Assembly: GCF_000237925.1 (NCBI RefSeq)
Contig: NW_017386093.1
Coordinates: forward strand, 62,001 to 126,000
From: Schistosoma mansoni
Taxonomy: Eukaryota; Platyhelminthes; Trematoda; Strigeidida; Schistosomatidae
Length of the DNA: 64,000 nt
Direction: 5' to 3'
The position numbers were made by a program, and so were the translations under genes. Numbering within the stretch: position 1 is the first letter of the stretch; every line of letters starts with the position of its first letter. The notes beneath the pieces were generated by a model. That model did not search any database and had not been told where the DNA came from. It worked only from the letters and a program-made list of their open reading frames with translations. Positions 1 to 10,640 of this stretch are shown here, in pieces.

Positions 1-862
1 ACCGCCCTGATAACTGTTATTAAATAAATCCCAACAATGTACTAATTTAAGAAGACAACACGAAGCGCCGATCACAGTTTACCATTGAATAGAACAGATC
101 ATTGAGTCACAAGTACATCAAGCGAATTCGAACAGAAATGCTAATGCGAGCGAATGCCCAGGCAAATAAAGAATCAAATAAATTAATAAGACTCAAGCAT
201 ATATATAAGGGAAAGTGAATGATGCATTGAGCGATTTAAGCAACTAACATTTAAGTTAGAAAGAGAGATATGTACGTAGGTTGTCACATGCGATCAACAA
301 TATACGTTCACACAGACGTAATAATAATAATACCAAGATATCAAACTGTCATTGTTCGAATAGCACTATCTGTTATTTAAGTTAATTGAAGGGCTTGGCA
401 AAACTAAACGTAAACAAAAGAATAACAGAGGCGCTATAAGCCCCAATGTCAATACCATGATGAGTATCTGAAATGGAAACTGAGTTAGAGGTAATCTTAA
501 CGACCTGGGAGCTTAGCCTAAGAGCTTGAATAAAAACTACGTGAGTTTGGTCATATACAGCTTTTCTGAAAATACTAAACACATACCTGTTTTCAAATCT
601 CACATGAATAACTTTTACGAGAAAAATCGATGGGGTCAACTAAATAAATGTAAATAATAGTAATATCAACAGTAGTACGATCCGATATATCAAATAATTG
701 ATGCTGATTATTTGCCACAAACACTGACAAAGATAGTAAACGATACACAAGATTATCCATATTATTTGATAAATGGTATGACGCTAAAGTTTATAACACG
801 ATTACTCCATAATTATGTTAAGAGGAAGAAAGCGAGTCCACACTAAAAAGCAAAAAAATTAC
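1..862. other. Intron 4 of the RNase H1 gene, no recognised exon
   Basis: This lies downstream (minus strand) of the last visible RNase H1 exon. I looked on the minus strand for the missing terminal exon (the H-x-x-G-H then G-N-E-x-A-D part of the fold) and did not find it, so it should lie left of base 1. A few short AAT and AT runs are present. No RNA gene or repeat was recognised with confidence. Confidence 0.5.
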
Positions 863-1078
863 CCAGATTATTTCAATTCCTGATTCAGCGATAACTTCAA
901 GTAATCGTTTAACTGGTTCTTTTAATTTAGCATCTTCACCATTGGCTAATTTCCAGGCATTTCGCGCCCACCGTTGACCCCATTCTGTTGCACAGTTTTG
1001 AGTGAATTTACTATCAGTAACTATTCCCAAATGAGTAATACCACCAATGTGTGCCTGTTTAATTGCACATATCACCGC
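863..1078 (-). CDS. RNASEH1: Ribonuclease H1, exon 4 (middle of catalytic domain)
   Basis: This 72-codon exon continues the RNase H fold that starts in the exons near 5.7 kb. RNase H1 cuts the RNA strand of RNA:DNA hybrids in nucleus and mitochondria. The exon reads AVICAIKQAHIGG, then VTDSKF with the third catalytic aspartate, then W-G-Q-R-W-A-R-N-A-W-K, matching the family's W-x-x-x-W-x-x-N-G-W-K element, and ends GIEIIW. The splice sites are canonical on the minus strand: a TTAG acceptor just before 1078 and a GT donor at 862-861, both in phase 0. The acceptor phase fits exon 3. The final catalytic aspartate and the conserved histidine loop must lie in a further exon outside the window. 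Confidence 0.85.
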
Positions 1079-1257
1079 CTAATTTAAAGAAATGCATTAA
1101 AAAAGAATCATAATTTTTTTATTTTTGTCAGTGTGAATTGAATATATGGGGAATGTAACTCGGTAAGCACTACGGATATAATTATAAACTAAGTTATGAT
1201 CTATTAGCATTAACATTGTTACTACCTCTAAAATTCTGGGATGCGTCATGAAAGTTT

Positions 1258-1760
1258 GATTTCACCGTGTTAATGGAGTATGGCAACTTGAACCGATGTA
1301 CATGGGTGCCAGGTTCCATGTAGCATTTGAATTACTAACTGAGGCTATGAACCAAAAATATAAGGCAGTTAAAAGTCCGTCAGTTAGTTCATAAGCAACG
1401 TAGAATTTGTCACATGTGGGGATCAGTTTACGTTGCTACACTATATCAGCAAAGCGGCATAAAACTGCCAAAACAAAAGGGAGAGCAGCAAATGTAGCAA
1501 CATCATTAGTAGAAAAAACTAGAAATAAGCAACATGATTCGAGAAGAATTCGTGGAATATAAGGTATAAAACAATTATAAAAGTCGAAATGTAGGGGAAG
1601 GTAAAAAGCGAATGCAACAGTCAACGACTTCATGAATTGATGGTACATTTTAAGTTGACTACATTTAGATTCTTCCAGTCTGATCCTACACCACCCACTA
1701 TCATGAGCCGAAGTAGGTAATGATTGTGCATATGATTCAATCACCTCAGTTGATGAAAAC
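1258..1760 (-). mobile_element. LINE-C 3' ends, tail to tail, degraded
   Basis: Two copies of a short LINE 3' sequence face each other. The plus-oriented piece at about 1260-1345 (GTATGGCAACTTGAACC, then a diverged CATGTAG part) is mirrored by the minus-oriented piece at 1377-1445 (CAGTTAGTTCATAAGCAACG). The same tail ends the LINE-C insert at 3636-3690 (GTCAGTCATAATGTAGAAC). Bases 1446-1760 resemble the 3' untranslated part of that insert and an in-frame MKSLT stretch, but are very diverged. The block lies in intron 3 of RNase H1. Confidence 0.4.
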
Positions 1761-2349
1761 TCACTACCTCACCAGTCGACCTGAAATGCCTTATTTAAAC
1801 CTGAAGTTTCGTACTGATGTTGTTCAGAAGAACTATGAATGCTCTACAATTAAACCAGCCAGTTAAGTGGACAAAACTCCAGCAAAGTCACCAACCTGAG
1901 CAACAAACAGTCCCCATTATTTCATTTTCCATTTTTACTTAGTGCTCTGCGTCTAATTTCAACATGGCTCGTTCGATGGCCTTATCATATGTGAGTGACG
2001 CTTCGAGGACATCTATGACCGAACACTAATGACCTGTTTCTAAAAGCCATACAACAGAACAGAGAAAACTGCTGCACAGTATACTCATCCTTTATTCATC
2101 AGATTAACAGCTAATCTACTCGACAGGTGACGCGATTTCGCAAAGGCCAAGAGAGATTTTTGAATAACACTGAGACTTCCTCAAATACAAACCGATCAGG
2201 GCTGACAAGACTTCCCAGACCAGTGAAATACCTAATAATAATTAATATTAATAATAACGAAATGATAATAATAATGATGGGAGAAACAGTTCAGTTAGCA
2301 AAAATATGACCAAAAAGAATTTTTTTCAATGGAAAAAGTTACGTTTATT
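1761..2349. other. Unassigned intronic DNA
   Basis: I see no gene here. An AAT-rich simple stretch lies at about 2231-2280. The stretch lies in RNase H1 intron 3 between LINE fragments. Confidence 0.5.
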
Positions 2350-2720
2350 TTTATGAAGTAAGAGAAAGTTGCAGTAGTATCACCAGTGACTTCCATTCTG
2401 AGCCATGTCTGGTAAAGTCTCTAGACACTATGTTGCACCATCCCTAGGACCCGAACCAGGGAGTCGTGAAGGACCAACAGAAGCCAGTCCTGTACAGCTT
2501 TCTTTCATACCACGACATGCCATATACTGACCACCTCTCCGCCTTTTCCAACCAGTTCCAACGTCGGAAAATAATGCACGACGTGAAATTCTCTGGGATA
2601 GAATTTGTAGAATATGTCCAAGCCATCAAAGTCGATGTTTCATAATAGTGACACTTATTGGATTATCGCCGCTGGGCCCAAAAACACGATACTAGACCTC
2701 TGCATTACTAACATGGTATT
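2350..2720 (-). mobile_element. LINE-B fragment, RT C-terminus and 3' part
   Basis: Read on the minus strand, this matches the end of the full LINE-B at about 54600-54990. The shared course runs from the words around 'TTAGTAATGCAGAGGT', through the W-L-G-H-V type C-terminal segment (here diverged to A-W-T-Y), to the 'GACTTCCATTCTGAGCC' stretch. It is 5' truncated and stops a few bases before LINE-A copy 1, which runs the opposite way. Many substitutions suggest an old copy. Confidence 0.6.
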
Positions 2721-3635
2721 ATTACTGGATGTCCTGTAGAAAACAACCTTGCTAAAAAACGCTAACCAGCATAAACAAATTAAACCATTTAAACTCTGCC
2801 CTCCGATTTGAAGGATTTTCATTTACACGAATCATGACACCTCATGGTGAAAGCCAAAATTCTTCTAAAGTCACGAGGCCGATGCCCCTTCTAACAACCA
2901 GAGTAACAATTATTATAGGTACATGGAATGTAGGGACAATGTGGGAGACCGGGAGGACTAATCAAATAGCTACGTAAATGAGGAGATACAACTTGACGGT
3001 GCTCAGAATCAGCGAAACCCATTGAACCCAAGCCGGACAGAAAAGATTGGATTCAGTAGAGATGCTGTTGTACGCTGATCATGAAGAAGCAAGTACTTCG
3101 CACACGCAGTAGGTTGGAAAGGTGCTATTCAGAGAAGCACGAAAAGCACTTTAAGGATGGGAGTCTGATGGATCCAGGATCATTAAAGCATCATTCAAAA
3201 TAAAGAAGAAGGGAATCACAGTCAATGTTATCCAGTGTTATCCACCCACCAATGATAGCAATGAAGACGACCAGTTTTATGGGAGGCTGCAATCGATTAT
3301 AGTGAAGTGCTCAGAAAAGAACCTGACCATCCTGACGGGAGACCGAAACGCAAAAGTTGGAGTGGACAACACTGGATATGAAGATATCATGGGAAGACAT
3401 GGACTGTGAGAAAGAAACAAGAGTGGTGACAGATTGGCAAATTTATGTATATTCAACAAAAACGTTAAAAGCGGCACAATATTACACCACAAATGCATAC
3501 AAAAAGCTACATGGGTCTCACCGGATCACGCTACAGAGAACCAGGTCGATTGTCTTTGCGTCATTAAAAAATTCGGAAGGTCAGTGGGAAAAATGAGAAC
3601 CAGGAGAGGGGCTGACAGCTTTAGATCACCACCTG

Positions 3636-4629
3636 ACAGTCAGTCATAATGTAGAACTTCGTACGTACGTACATCAGTTCGAGTTACCTTAACACATAGA
3701 TGAAGTTGTCGATCTGAATTCCATAGTGGTAGAAGTAGTAAGAGTATAAGCAGTAATCGGGAAGATTAGGGTTTGAAGATGCTATTCAAGGAGTATGGTC
3801 CAGTGGAATAAATTTGGAAAGAGAAAAAAGGGACATGAAGAATTCAGAATATTAGAATTTGGAAGAACACAAAAAGTGGATGCAACTTCACCATTACAAA
3901 CAATTTTGAGCCATGTCATTCAAGGTCTCTAACCATCGGTTGTTATCATCTCGCAGATCCCAACCAGGTAGTCTACACCTACCAACATGGTTCAGTCCAC
4001 TTGTCAGTGACTTCATAGATTTGTGCCACGTTTTGGTCTGGCCGCTCCTAGCTTTCTTCCAACCTACTCCTACAACAGAAAACATTACACGTCGGGGAAG
4101 TCGGTGGTTTGGCATACGTAACACGTGTCCCAGCCATCTCAACTGATGAAGTTTCACTGCCTCACTCCCTATCATTAGTTCAGGTGCCGATGCAACCCAA
4201 TCGTGAAGTAACATTTTGCACTATGAGGGGGAGAATCGCATCCCGAACATGCCTTCATTGTTGCTTATAGTGGTCAGAAGACTATGCATTTTGTCAGCAT
4301 CTTCACCAAATAGAACTATGTCATCGGCGTATTCCAAGTCATTTTCAGGGTCGACCTTTTTTAACCCCTTCCTTCCTTGTGAGAAGGCAGCATCGCTGCA
4401 GATGCTGGTTGTCCGAGGGAAACATCTTACTGTTGTCAAACCCCTCTACAGTCAGCAGTAAAGCTTCGCCTTCAGACCTTGAGTTGCTGCTTTCAATCTT
4501 GTCGTTCTCCAATCGACCTGCCTCGCATGGTAGGACCTACAGAAACATATGTTCCAAGAAATATATCTCGGTTCGGTCATCACGATAGGCAAGCCCGACC
4601 ACCACGTCAGGGTAGCAGCTACGGACGAG
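3636..4629 (-). mobile_element. LINE-C insert, internally deleted, inside LINE-A copy 1
   Basis: On the minus strand this begins with a leader (about 4629-4350). It then joins directly to an RT motif C segment (LEYADDIVLFGEDADKM, about 4340-4290), a K-C-K-M-L-L-H-D-W type thumb, and an RT C-terminus (LRWLGHVLRMPNHRLPRR, about 4130-4080). It ends in the tail with GTACGTACGTAC and GACTGACT. Leader joined to YADD means endonuclease and most of RT are absent. It interrupts LINE-A exactly within the SDHH-to-VAK region. ACCACCTG flanks both sides (3628-3635 and about 4630-4637), probably the target duplication. Confidence 0.75.
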
Positions 4630-4795
4630 ACCACCTGCAAGTGGCTGCTATGATAAAACTGAAGTTAAAGAAGCAATGAACAATTGGAGAAACAGCATTA
4701 CAAAGCTTCAATACAGCCTTCCTTCGAGATGCAGACAAACTCAACGAATTCAAGATAGCTCTCAACATCAGCCGCCAAGCCTTACAAGATCTACC

Positions 4796-4926
4796 TGCTT
4801 CAGTTTGGGCACACCTGAGCAGTATCACAGCCCTCACACAAATCGAATGAGATTTGTGCGGCGCATATGTATCTGGTACCCCCTTGTACCAATATTTATG
4901 TGTATAAATAAATAAAAGTAAATAAA
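4796..4926 (+). mobile_element. LINE-B-derived short element with 15-bp target duplication
   Basis: A 131-bp, 5'-truncated piece contains the end of the LINE-B leader (GTTTGGGCAC, ATCACAGCCCTCACAC) joined to the LINE-B 3' tail (GCGCATATGTATCTGGT, TTGTACCAATATTTATG, then AATAAATAAA). It is bounded by the perfect 15-base repeat CTTACAAGATCTACC at 4781-4795 and 4927-4941. That is the hallmark of target-primed reverse transcription. It interrupts LINE-A copy 1, so it is younger than that copy. Confidence 0.9.
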
Positions 4927-5634
4927 CTTACAAGATCTACCCAAATAAATAGAAACTACAAGTGGAAATACGTGCAAGACCTAGCAATGACAGTGGAAAA
5001 AGCTGCAAGGGAAGGAGATATGAGGCAACTATATGATAAAACGAAGAAACTGGTAGGGAAATATGGTAAAGCAGAGACCGGTCTAAGACAAAAAAGGCAA
5101 GTCAATCACCGAGATTCAGGAACAACAAGACAGGTGGGTAGAGCACTTTGAAGAACTCTTGAAAAGATTAGCCCCACTGAACTCACCAGACATCGAAGCT
5201 AAACACACAGACATTCCTATAGATCTCATTCCACAACGGTCGAAGAAATCAACGTGGCCATCAGACAAATCAAGAGTGCAGAAGCAGCACGACCTGATAA
5301 TATACCACGTGAAGCACTGAAGTCAGACATAGAGGTAACTGCAAACATGCTCCACGTTCTATTCAAGAAGATTTGGGAAGAGGAACAAGTGCCAACGGAC
5401 TAGAAAGAAGGATATCTCATCAAGATACCAAAGAAAGGGGACTTTAGCAAGTGTGAGAAATACAGAGACCTCATACTACTATCGGTACCAGGAGTGTTGC
5501 TGAACCGAGTAGAAGATTCAGTAGACGTCCAACTTCAAGATCAACGGGCTGGATTCCGTAAGCTAGTTATAGAAAACTTTTTAGATACATGTAGTTGATA
5601 TTTAGGAGCAATTATTATCAGAATAAAAGTTTAC

Positions 5635-5689
5635 CTCAATTTCTGCTCTATTATTTGTTTGCTCTCCTTCTAAACGCTCAGAGACATTC
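5635..5689 (-). CDS. RNASEH1: Ribonuclease H1, exon 3
   Basis: This 55-base exon encodes NVSERLEGEQTNNRAEIE after the tryptophan codon split over the preceding intron. It carries the second catalytic acidic residue, the glutamate of N-N-R-A-E. In human RNase H1 the matching stretch is N-V-x-x-R-L-x-G-x-Q-T-N-x-R-A-E, which is what makes the assignment firm. Upstream lies a 32-base intron (5721-5690, GTAAG...CAAG). Downstream is a GT donor at 5634-5633 opening a 4.6-kb intron filled with LINE copies. Confidence 0.9.
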
Positions 5690-5721
5690 CTTGGAATGGT
5701 AAGAGCCAATTTGATACTTAC
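5690..5721 (-). other. 32-bp micro-intron of RNase H1
   Basis: Read on the minus strand it starts GTAAGTATC and ends ATTCCAAG, so it has canonical GT-AG ends and a consensus donor. Removing it joins TG and G into the tryptophan of N-H-P-W-N-V-S-E, which restores the conserved RNase H1 sequence. Very short introns are known from schistosome genes. Confidence 0.88.
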
Positions 5722-5830
5722 CATGGATGATTAGGTCCCCAGTAAACACCATAACCAGCACGACGATCATCATGTGCACCGTTACATGAACCATCAGTAT
5801 AAACCATTACACGTCGCGGGCATGATGCAT
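5722..5830 (-). CDS. RNASEH1: Ribonuclease H1, exon 2 (start of catalytic domain)
   Basis: This 109-base exon encodes ASCPRRVMVYTDGSCNG and then GAHDDRRAGYGVYWGPNHP. The D of YTDGSC is the first catalytic aspartate, and the R-A-G-Y-G-V-x-W-G strand is typical of RNase H1. The acceptor follows a pyrimidine stretch (TCTGTCTTTTGACCAG, just above 5830). The exon enters with two bases that complete a codon. The donor of exon 1 leaves exactly one base, so exon 1 can splice straight to it (giving aspartate), about 5.6 kb away. An additional exon in that intron cannot be excluded. Confidence 0.9.
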
Positions 5831-6971
5831 CTGGTCAAAAGACAGAGGAAAAAGATATCAACAGTGAAAAGACAAATAGGTCTAATTGCTTAACAATATT
5901 AGTAAGTTGATATAGATCCTCATAAATTTACTTACTACAGGAAATATCACTAAGTATCGTGTTTGAGAAAATAATAACATTATGTTGAGTTAAGATAATA
6001 CCAAACTATAACTGGCTGGCTTTCTAGTTGCATCAACAGACAGGTTAATTGACTAGAGATATTTTTCCAAGATATAACCATAGCAGAAAGACTGGCTGTA
6101 CAGATAAGCAAGATGATATGAACAATTAGAAACCTAACAACTGTACACCCAGTTGGTAGGTTGCTACACTTCATGTCAGAAGGAAGAGGAAATCAACTAT
6201 TAGAGAAACTTTACACAAAATTGTGGAATAAGAATAGAATAACAGCGTATTGAATGTTTCAAGTACGAAGGAAAATGGTTCTGCAACCGACTAAACAGCA
6301 CATGACTATAAGATCTAAAAATTCAGAGTGCGGCTTTGTAGGATAGCGCTGTTTTAATTCAACACCTATTATATCATGGTTCGTTCCCCAAGGAAGTATT
6401 TATAACCACTCTTAATCGACAGCAACCAACTTATCACATGATGTCTTGTTTACCCAAAGCTGCTTACTTGATAGTTTCATCATATCTAAACTATTTGATA
6501 GGGATTGTTGGTTAGATGCCTATAGCACCATGTTTGATTTAACTAGTCATATTTGACGGCTACATTAGAGAATACAAGGAGGGTGTAGCAGAACATCAGT
6601 TTATAACGTAATATCAAACCTCTGATTGAGGTTAACAATGGAGTCAAGCTGTACTGATAGATTTCCACACATGCCAAAACTTGAAATAGTCTAACATACG
6701 ATTGATATGCCAAGTTAGAGTACCGCCAAATAGTACACCGACATAATGATTTTGCATTTCTTCATTACAAAATGTACATCTGATGGTTTTAATTAAAACA
6801 AGAATAAATACTCTTTTAAAGTCATCTTGAACTTAACACCACAATGTTGTATGATAACCGTACATTAATGAGTACGTGAGTTATCCTCAAAAGTCTTATG
6901 TTATAAAAGTTGAGTGAGAAATATGGCTGTCTGTAATCAAGACTGCTTTTACTGAGGCTTATATAAAATTA
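5831..6971. other. RNase H1 intron 1, left part, nothing recognised
   Basis: No exon with family resemblance and no clear repeat was seen. A short open frame at 5980-6174 (minus) has no recognisable domain. Confidence 0.5.
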
Positions 6972-7960
6972 GCCCCTGAATGCTTTAGCACACTCGAGGG
7001 TGAAGCGAGTCTGTTCTCCCTCTCAAAATGCTCTCATACGGTCACCAACTTCTCGCGGCGAGTATTGTTTGTGAAATGTCCGGCTCTTATACCGAGTTAG
7101 TGAGTACGGAGGATCCATTTAGGGAGTTGGAAAACGCTGATTTTAAACCAATGGTATACATGGACTCCAGGATCTTGAGGTAAAAATGGAATATGAACCT
7201 ATTGTTGGTCATCGGCTACCGTGGGACCGCACCTCCTAACGTTGCTCCACTGCTTTGAGGTCTAGACTTCTAGGTTAAAAGCTCGGGTAGTGACCCTCCA
7301 AGAAAACCACCTGTTAGAGGTATGAGGGTGGTTATCACTTCCCGGTCGTCCACACTGTGGAAGGGCTAGAGGTGGTCTTAGTGATCTGGTAGCGTGACCG
7401 CAGTGCCCAAGGGATAACTGTGTGAGGCCGGTCACACACGACATTTTTGTGAGTAGTCTAAGTGTTAGCTCAGCACTTGTTGGGACCTCACCACCGGAGA
7501 CGGAAATCTGTGGGATAAGGTGTGCACTTTCAGGGTCAAACATTTCCAACCCCACCCTTCCCTGTGGGAAGTCAGTATCGCTGTTATGCTGGTTTCCTGA
7601 GAGAAAAACCATACTGCCGTCACACTCCTGTACAGTCAGCAGTACGACCAAGCCCTCGGACCTTGGGTTTGCCGCTTTCAGTCTTGTCGTTCTTCAACCG
7701 ACCTGTCTGGCATGGTAGGACCTTAAGGAACGACTGTTCCAGCCAGTATAATTCGATTGGTTCATCACTATAGGCCAGCTCGACCACCACGTCAAGGTAG
7801 CTGCAACGATCGGGAGAAAACCACCTGCTTCGATTTGGGCATCTGGTCAGTACACTACGCCAGACGCGTATGCAATGACTTTGGAAGCGCATATATGTTT
7901 TGGTGTCTCTTTACCGATGTTCATTTATTAGAATAGCAATAATAACAATAAACTATAATT
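6972..7960 (+). mobile_element. LINE-B leader-plus-tail element (old copy), interrupted
   Basis: This starts GCCCCTGAATGCTTTAG, matching GCCCCCAAATGCCCTGG at 59464. It follows the LINE-B leader (TGTTCTCCCTCTC, GTGAAATGTCCGGCTC, AAACCAATGGTATACATGG, ATCGGCTACCGTGGGA). After a 0.5-kb LINE-C-derived insert it finishes with the tail (GCGCATATATGTTTTGGTG...). It has none of the LINE-B coding sequence. It is more diverged than the copies at 8.3 and 59.5 kb, so probably older. It sits in RNase H1 intron 1. Confidence 0.75.
7314..7811 (-). mobile_element. LINE-C-derived insert inside the LINE-B derivative
   Basis: The minus strand shares the LINE-C leader seen at 4629-4350 (GACGTGGTGGTCG, then GGTCCTACCATGC, the TACTGACTGTACAG-like run, and D-P-E-S in place of D-P-E-N). 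It then continues with sequence absent from the 3.6-4.6 kb copy. The element interrupts the LINE-B derivative. AGAAAACCACCTG is present on both sides (ends at about 7313 and 7824), the likely target duplication. No RT motif is present, so it is a non-autonomous or heavily deleted form. Confidence 0.7.
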
Positions 7961-8342
7961 AACCAAGAATGTTCGTAATAATTTCCGGTTTTGAATGTTG
8001 TGCGATTCTCCAGAATGTTTGAGTATGTCAAATTATTAACTGATTCAATGCCTACAAATTGAACAATAGGTAAGGTGATTGTTCATATTTATGAAAAAGT
8101 AACTTGGTTGATCGGTTTCAACGTCCGTAACGTTTAATATTAAATGATAGCTGCAGATAACTAGGGGTGTTTTTTATCCAACAACTTAAGAAGCTACATT
8201 GTTGTGTCTAGTTATGAACATTACAGCGCCACTTTATTCCACGAGGAAAGATTTACTATTGACAGCAAAACAACAGAATCAAAACTAATATTCTACCAAC
8301 TGAAGCTACAAAATCCGACTTACAAAGATTAGGACTGTACTT
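7961..8342. other. Unassigned intronic DNA
   Basis: Between two LINE-B derivatives; no gene or repeat recognised. Confidence 0.5.
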
Positions 8343-8865
8343 GCCCACAAATGCCCTGGTACGGCCGAAAGTGAGGAGAGTCCGCTCTCCCTCTCGAAAT
8401 ACTCTCACATGGCCACGCGTATATAGTCTCTGTCAGGGAAGCCCTACTCATTGCCTTCTCCTGTCGTGGGTGTTGTTTACGAAATTGAGAGGTCGAAAAG
8501 AGAATGTCCGGTGTTTTAACCAGGTTGGTGGATATGGAGGATCCACCTAGGGGAGTTAGAAAACCCTTATTTCAAACCAATAGTGCACATAGGCTCCAGT
8601 ATCCTGAGGGAACAAATGGAGTATGAATCAATCGTTGGTCACCGGCTACCATGGGATTGCATCTCCTCACGATGCTCCATTGCCTTGTGGAATAGACCTT
8701 TAGGTCAAAGGCTCGGGGTGTGGCCCCCTAAGAAAACCACCCGCTTTGGTTTGGGCACCCGGGCAGTATCACAGCCCTCACACAAATCGAATGAGATTTG
8801 TGTGGCGCATATCTATCTGGTGCCCCTTTGTACCATTATTTGTATCTTTAAACAAATAAATAATA
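8343..8865 (+). mobile_element. LINE-B leader-plus-tail element, near full length
   Basis: This runs from GCCCACAAATGCCCTGG through the full leader to ATCACAGCCCTCACAC, and then directly into TTTGTGTGGCGCATATC and the AAACAAATAAATAA end. It is very close to the copies at 51649-52089 (as the leader of a full LINE) and at 59464-59990. There is no coding sequence of its own; open frames across it are chance. No clear target duplication was found here. Confidence 0.85.
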
Positions 8866-8979
8866 CCAATTAATCTCTAAATCAAAACAGGTGATGAGAT
8901 GTTGAGTTTAAGACCATTCTAAATTTAGTCTAGGATTTTATATTATTATAATGACACCAGTATATGATAACATTTTGCT

Positions 8980-10640
8980 ACATTTACTACTCTTCCAGAC
9001 GAAGTACTAGACCCAAATACAAAGTCAACAAACCGTCTGCTCACTGTGGACTTCGATTGAGACGCTGTACTTAAGGTTCTTAAAACTTTAGACACGGAAA
9101 AGTCAACAGGACCGGATGAACTACATCCCAAAATCCTGGAACAAATTGCACAACATATTGTAGCCCTAATAACTGTGACATTCAATGTCACTCAGCCCAA
9201 ATGTGTTACCTACGGATTGGATGGACCCAATCGTCACTCCGATACATAAAACAGGACCACGACAACTTCCATCGAACTACAGACCTCTCAGCTTCACCAG
9301 TGTCGCAGTTAAAGTACTGAAAAGAATGGTCAAAAAGACCATAATGACGTTCGTGGAAATCAACAACTTGTTAAACAGCGAACAACATGGTTTTAGAAAA
9401 CGTTTGTCTTGCACAACAAACCTTCTTATACTAATGAAGCAATGGATAAAGGCTCTAGACAATGGAAAATCAGTGAATGTTGTCTACATTGACTTCACCA
9501 AGCATTTGATAAGGTGTCAACAAATCGACTGCTCTTGAGGCTGGAAAATCTAGGCATTGCCGCCCTCTTCCCTAAAATGGATTGAGGATTTCCTGGTAGG
9601 TTGTAGACAAAAAGTAAGAGTAAGTTTCAAGTGCTTAACCTAGAGACCAGTACTTAGTGTGGTGCCTCAAGGTCTTGTCCTAGGTCTTTTACAATTTAAA
9701 CTGTATCTAAATGACCTCCCAAGTATAGTTGCGTTCCCAATGTTATTATACGTTGATGTAAAAATCTGGCAAGAAATAACAGGTGACGCAGATGCATGCG
9801 CACTTCAAGCACACTTAAATATTGCGATCAGCTGGACTAAAGAGTGGGTGGTGTCTATCAACGCGGCAAAGTGTATATACATGTACTTTGTGGATACAAA
9901 GGTAAATAGTTACAGCACATAAGAGCTCGTGCCCATAGTCGGGTCTCACAAGGATCTTGGGGTAACAATGAGTTATGATCTTAAGGCCACGGCCAACTGC
10001 TGTGAGATCGCAGCTAAGGGGTTTACAACCCTATGGGCTTTAAGACGGACATCCACCAAGTTAAATACTACCATCTTCATTACAGTACACAAAACCCTAG
10101 TAGGGACTACGCTTGAAAACTGCGTTCAGGCTGCAAGCCCCTGTTTAAAAGGTGACTCAGATATCCTGGACAAAGTATAGATGGCAACTACCCGTGCGAA
10201 CCCAGGACTCCGAGGTTTACCATACAAAGAGCGGCTTAGTAAGTTAGACCTCTGATGTTATTGTGTCATATGTTGGATACTCTCACGAACAATGATGTAA
10301 ATAATATTGAGAAATGGTTTTGGACCTAATATATCCTTTCTTTTTCTTCCCACTAGACCAGGACATCTAAGAGGACATAGCAGGCGAGTAGAAAAGCCAA
10401 GAACAGATAAAATACCAAAGGCATGCAGGTTTCCACACCAAGGCTTTAATTCTTGGGACCTGTTACCCGAGGTAGTGGTGTTCGCACCTTTAATTGACTC
10501 ATTCAAGAGAATACTAGACACTCATAGAAGTTTAGAAGAAAAGGAATAACAGGTCGTAGGCCATCTATCCTTACTAAAGGAATCTGAAACTATATATCGC
10601 TGAGGCCGTCACCAGAACAATCTAACGAACGCAACGGGGC
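8980..10640 (+). mobile_element. CR1-like LINE, RT region to 3' end, inactive
   Basis: The RT domain is recognisable in pieces. They are K-S-T-G-P-D-E-L-H-P-K-I-L (9100-9140), TPIHKTGPRQLPSNYRPLS (9235-9290), EQHGFRKRLSCTTNLL (9380-9425), VYIDFTKH (motif A, 9480-9505), VPQGLVLGLLQFKLYLNDL (motif B, 9662-9720) and YVDVKIW in place of the catalytic Y-A-D-D (9750). The C-terminus has S-W-D-L-L-P-E-V-V and F-K-R-I-L-D (10450-10530). This order and the N-x-L-P-x-x-V-V ending are typical of the CR1 clade, to which Schistosoma SR1 belongs. It has frame breaks, is 5' truncated, and lies within RNase H1 intron 1. Confidence 0.8.

Larger units (their letters stand above)
2729..5562 (+). mobile_element. 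LINE-A copy 1 (RTE-like), inactive, in RNase H1 intron 3
   Basis: This is collinear with LINE-A copy 4 (60.64-63.4 kb). It starts in the leader at CTAAAAAACGCTAACCAG and runs through the endonuclease start (GTWNV equivalent at about 2920). It continues through the ISETH equivalent, the linker and the first part of RT, ending at GGATTCCGTAAG. It carries several stops and frame shifts and is truncated before RT motif A. Two later elements sit inside it: LINE-C (3636-4629, minus) and a LINE-B-derived piece (4796-4926). At the position matching the TAG of copy 4 this copy has TGG. Its 3' break is only about 70 bases from the RNase H1 exon 3 donor. Confidence 0.85.

Noticed and set aside
8583-8873. 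Plus-strand frames across the LINE-B derivatives (8.3-8.9, 51.5-52.1, 59.4-59.9 kb)
   Set aside because: They recur only because the repeat recurs; no domain, and diverged copies do not keep the frame.
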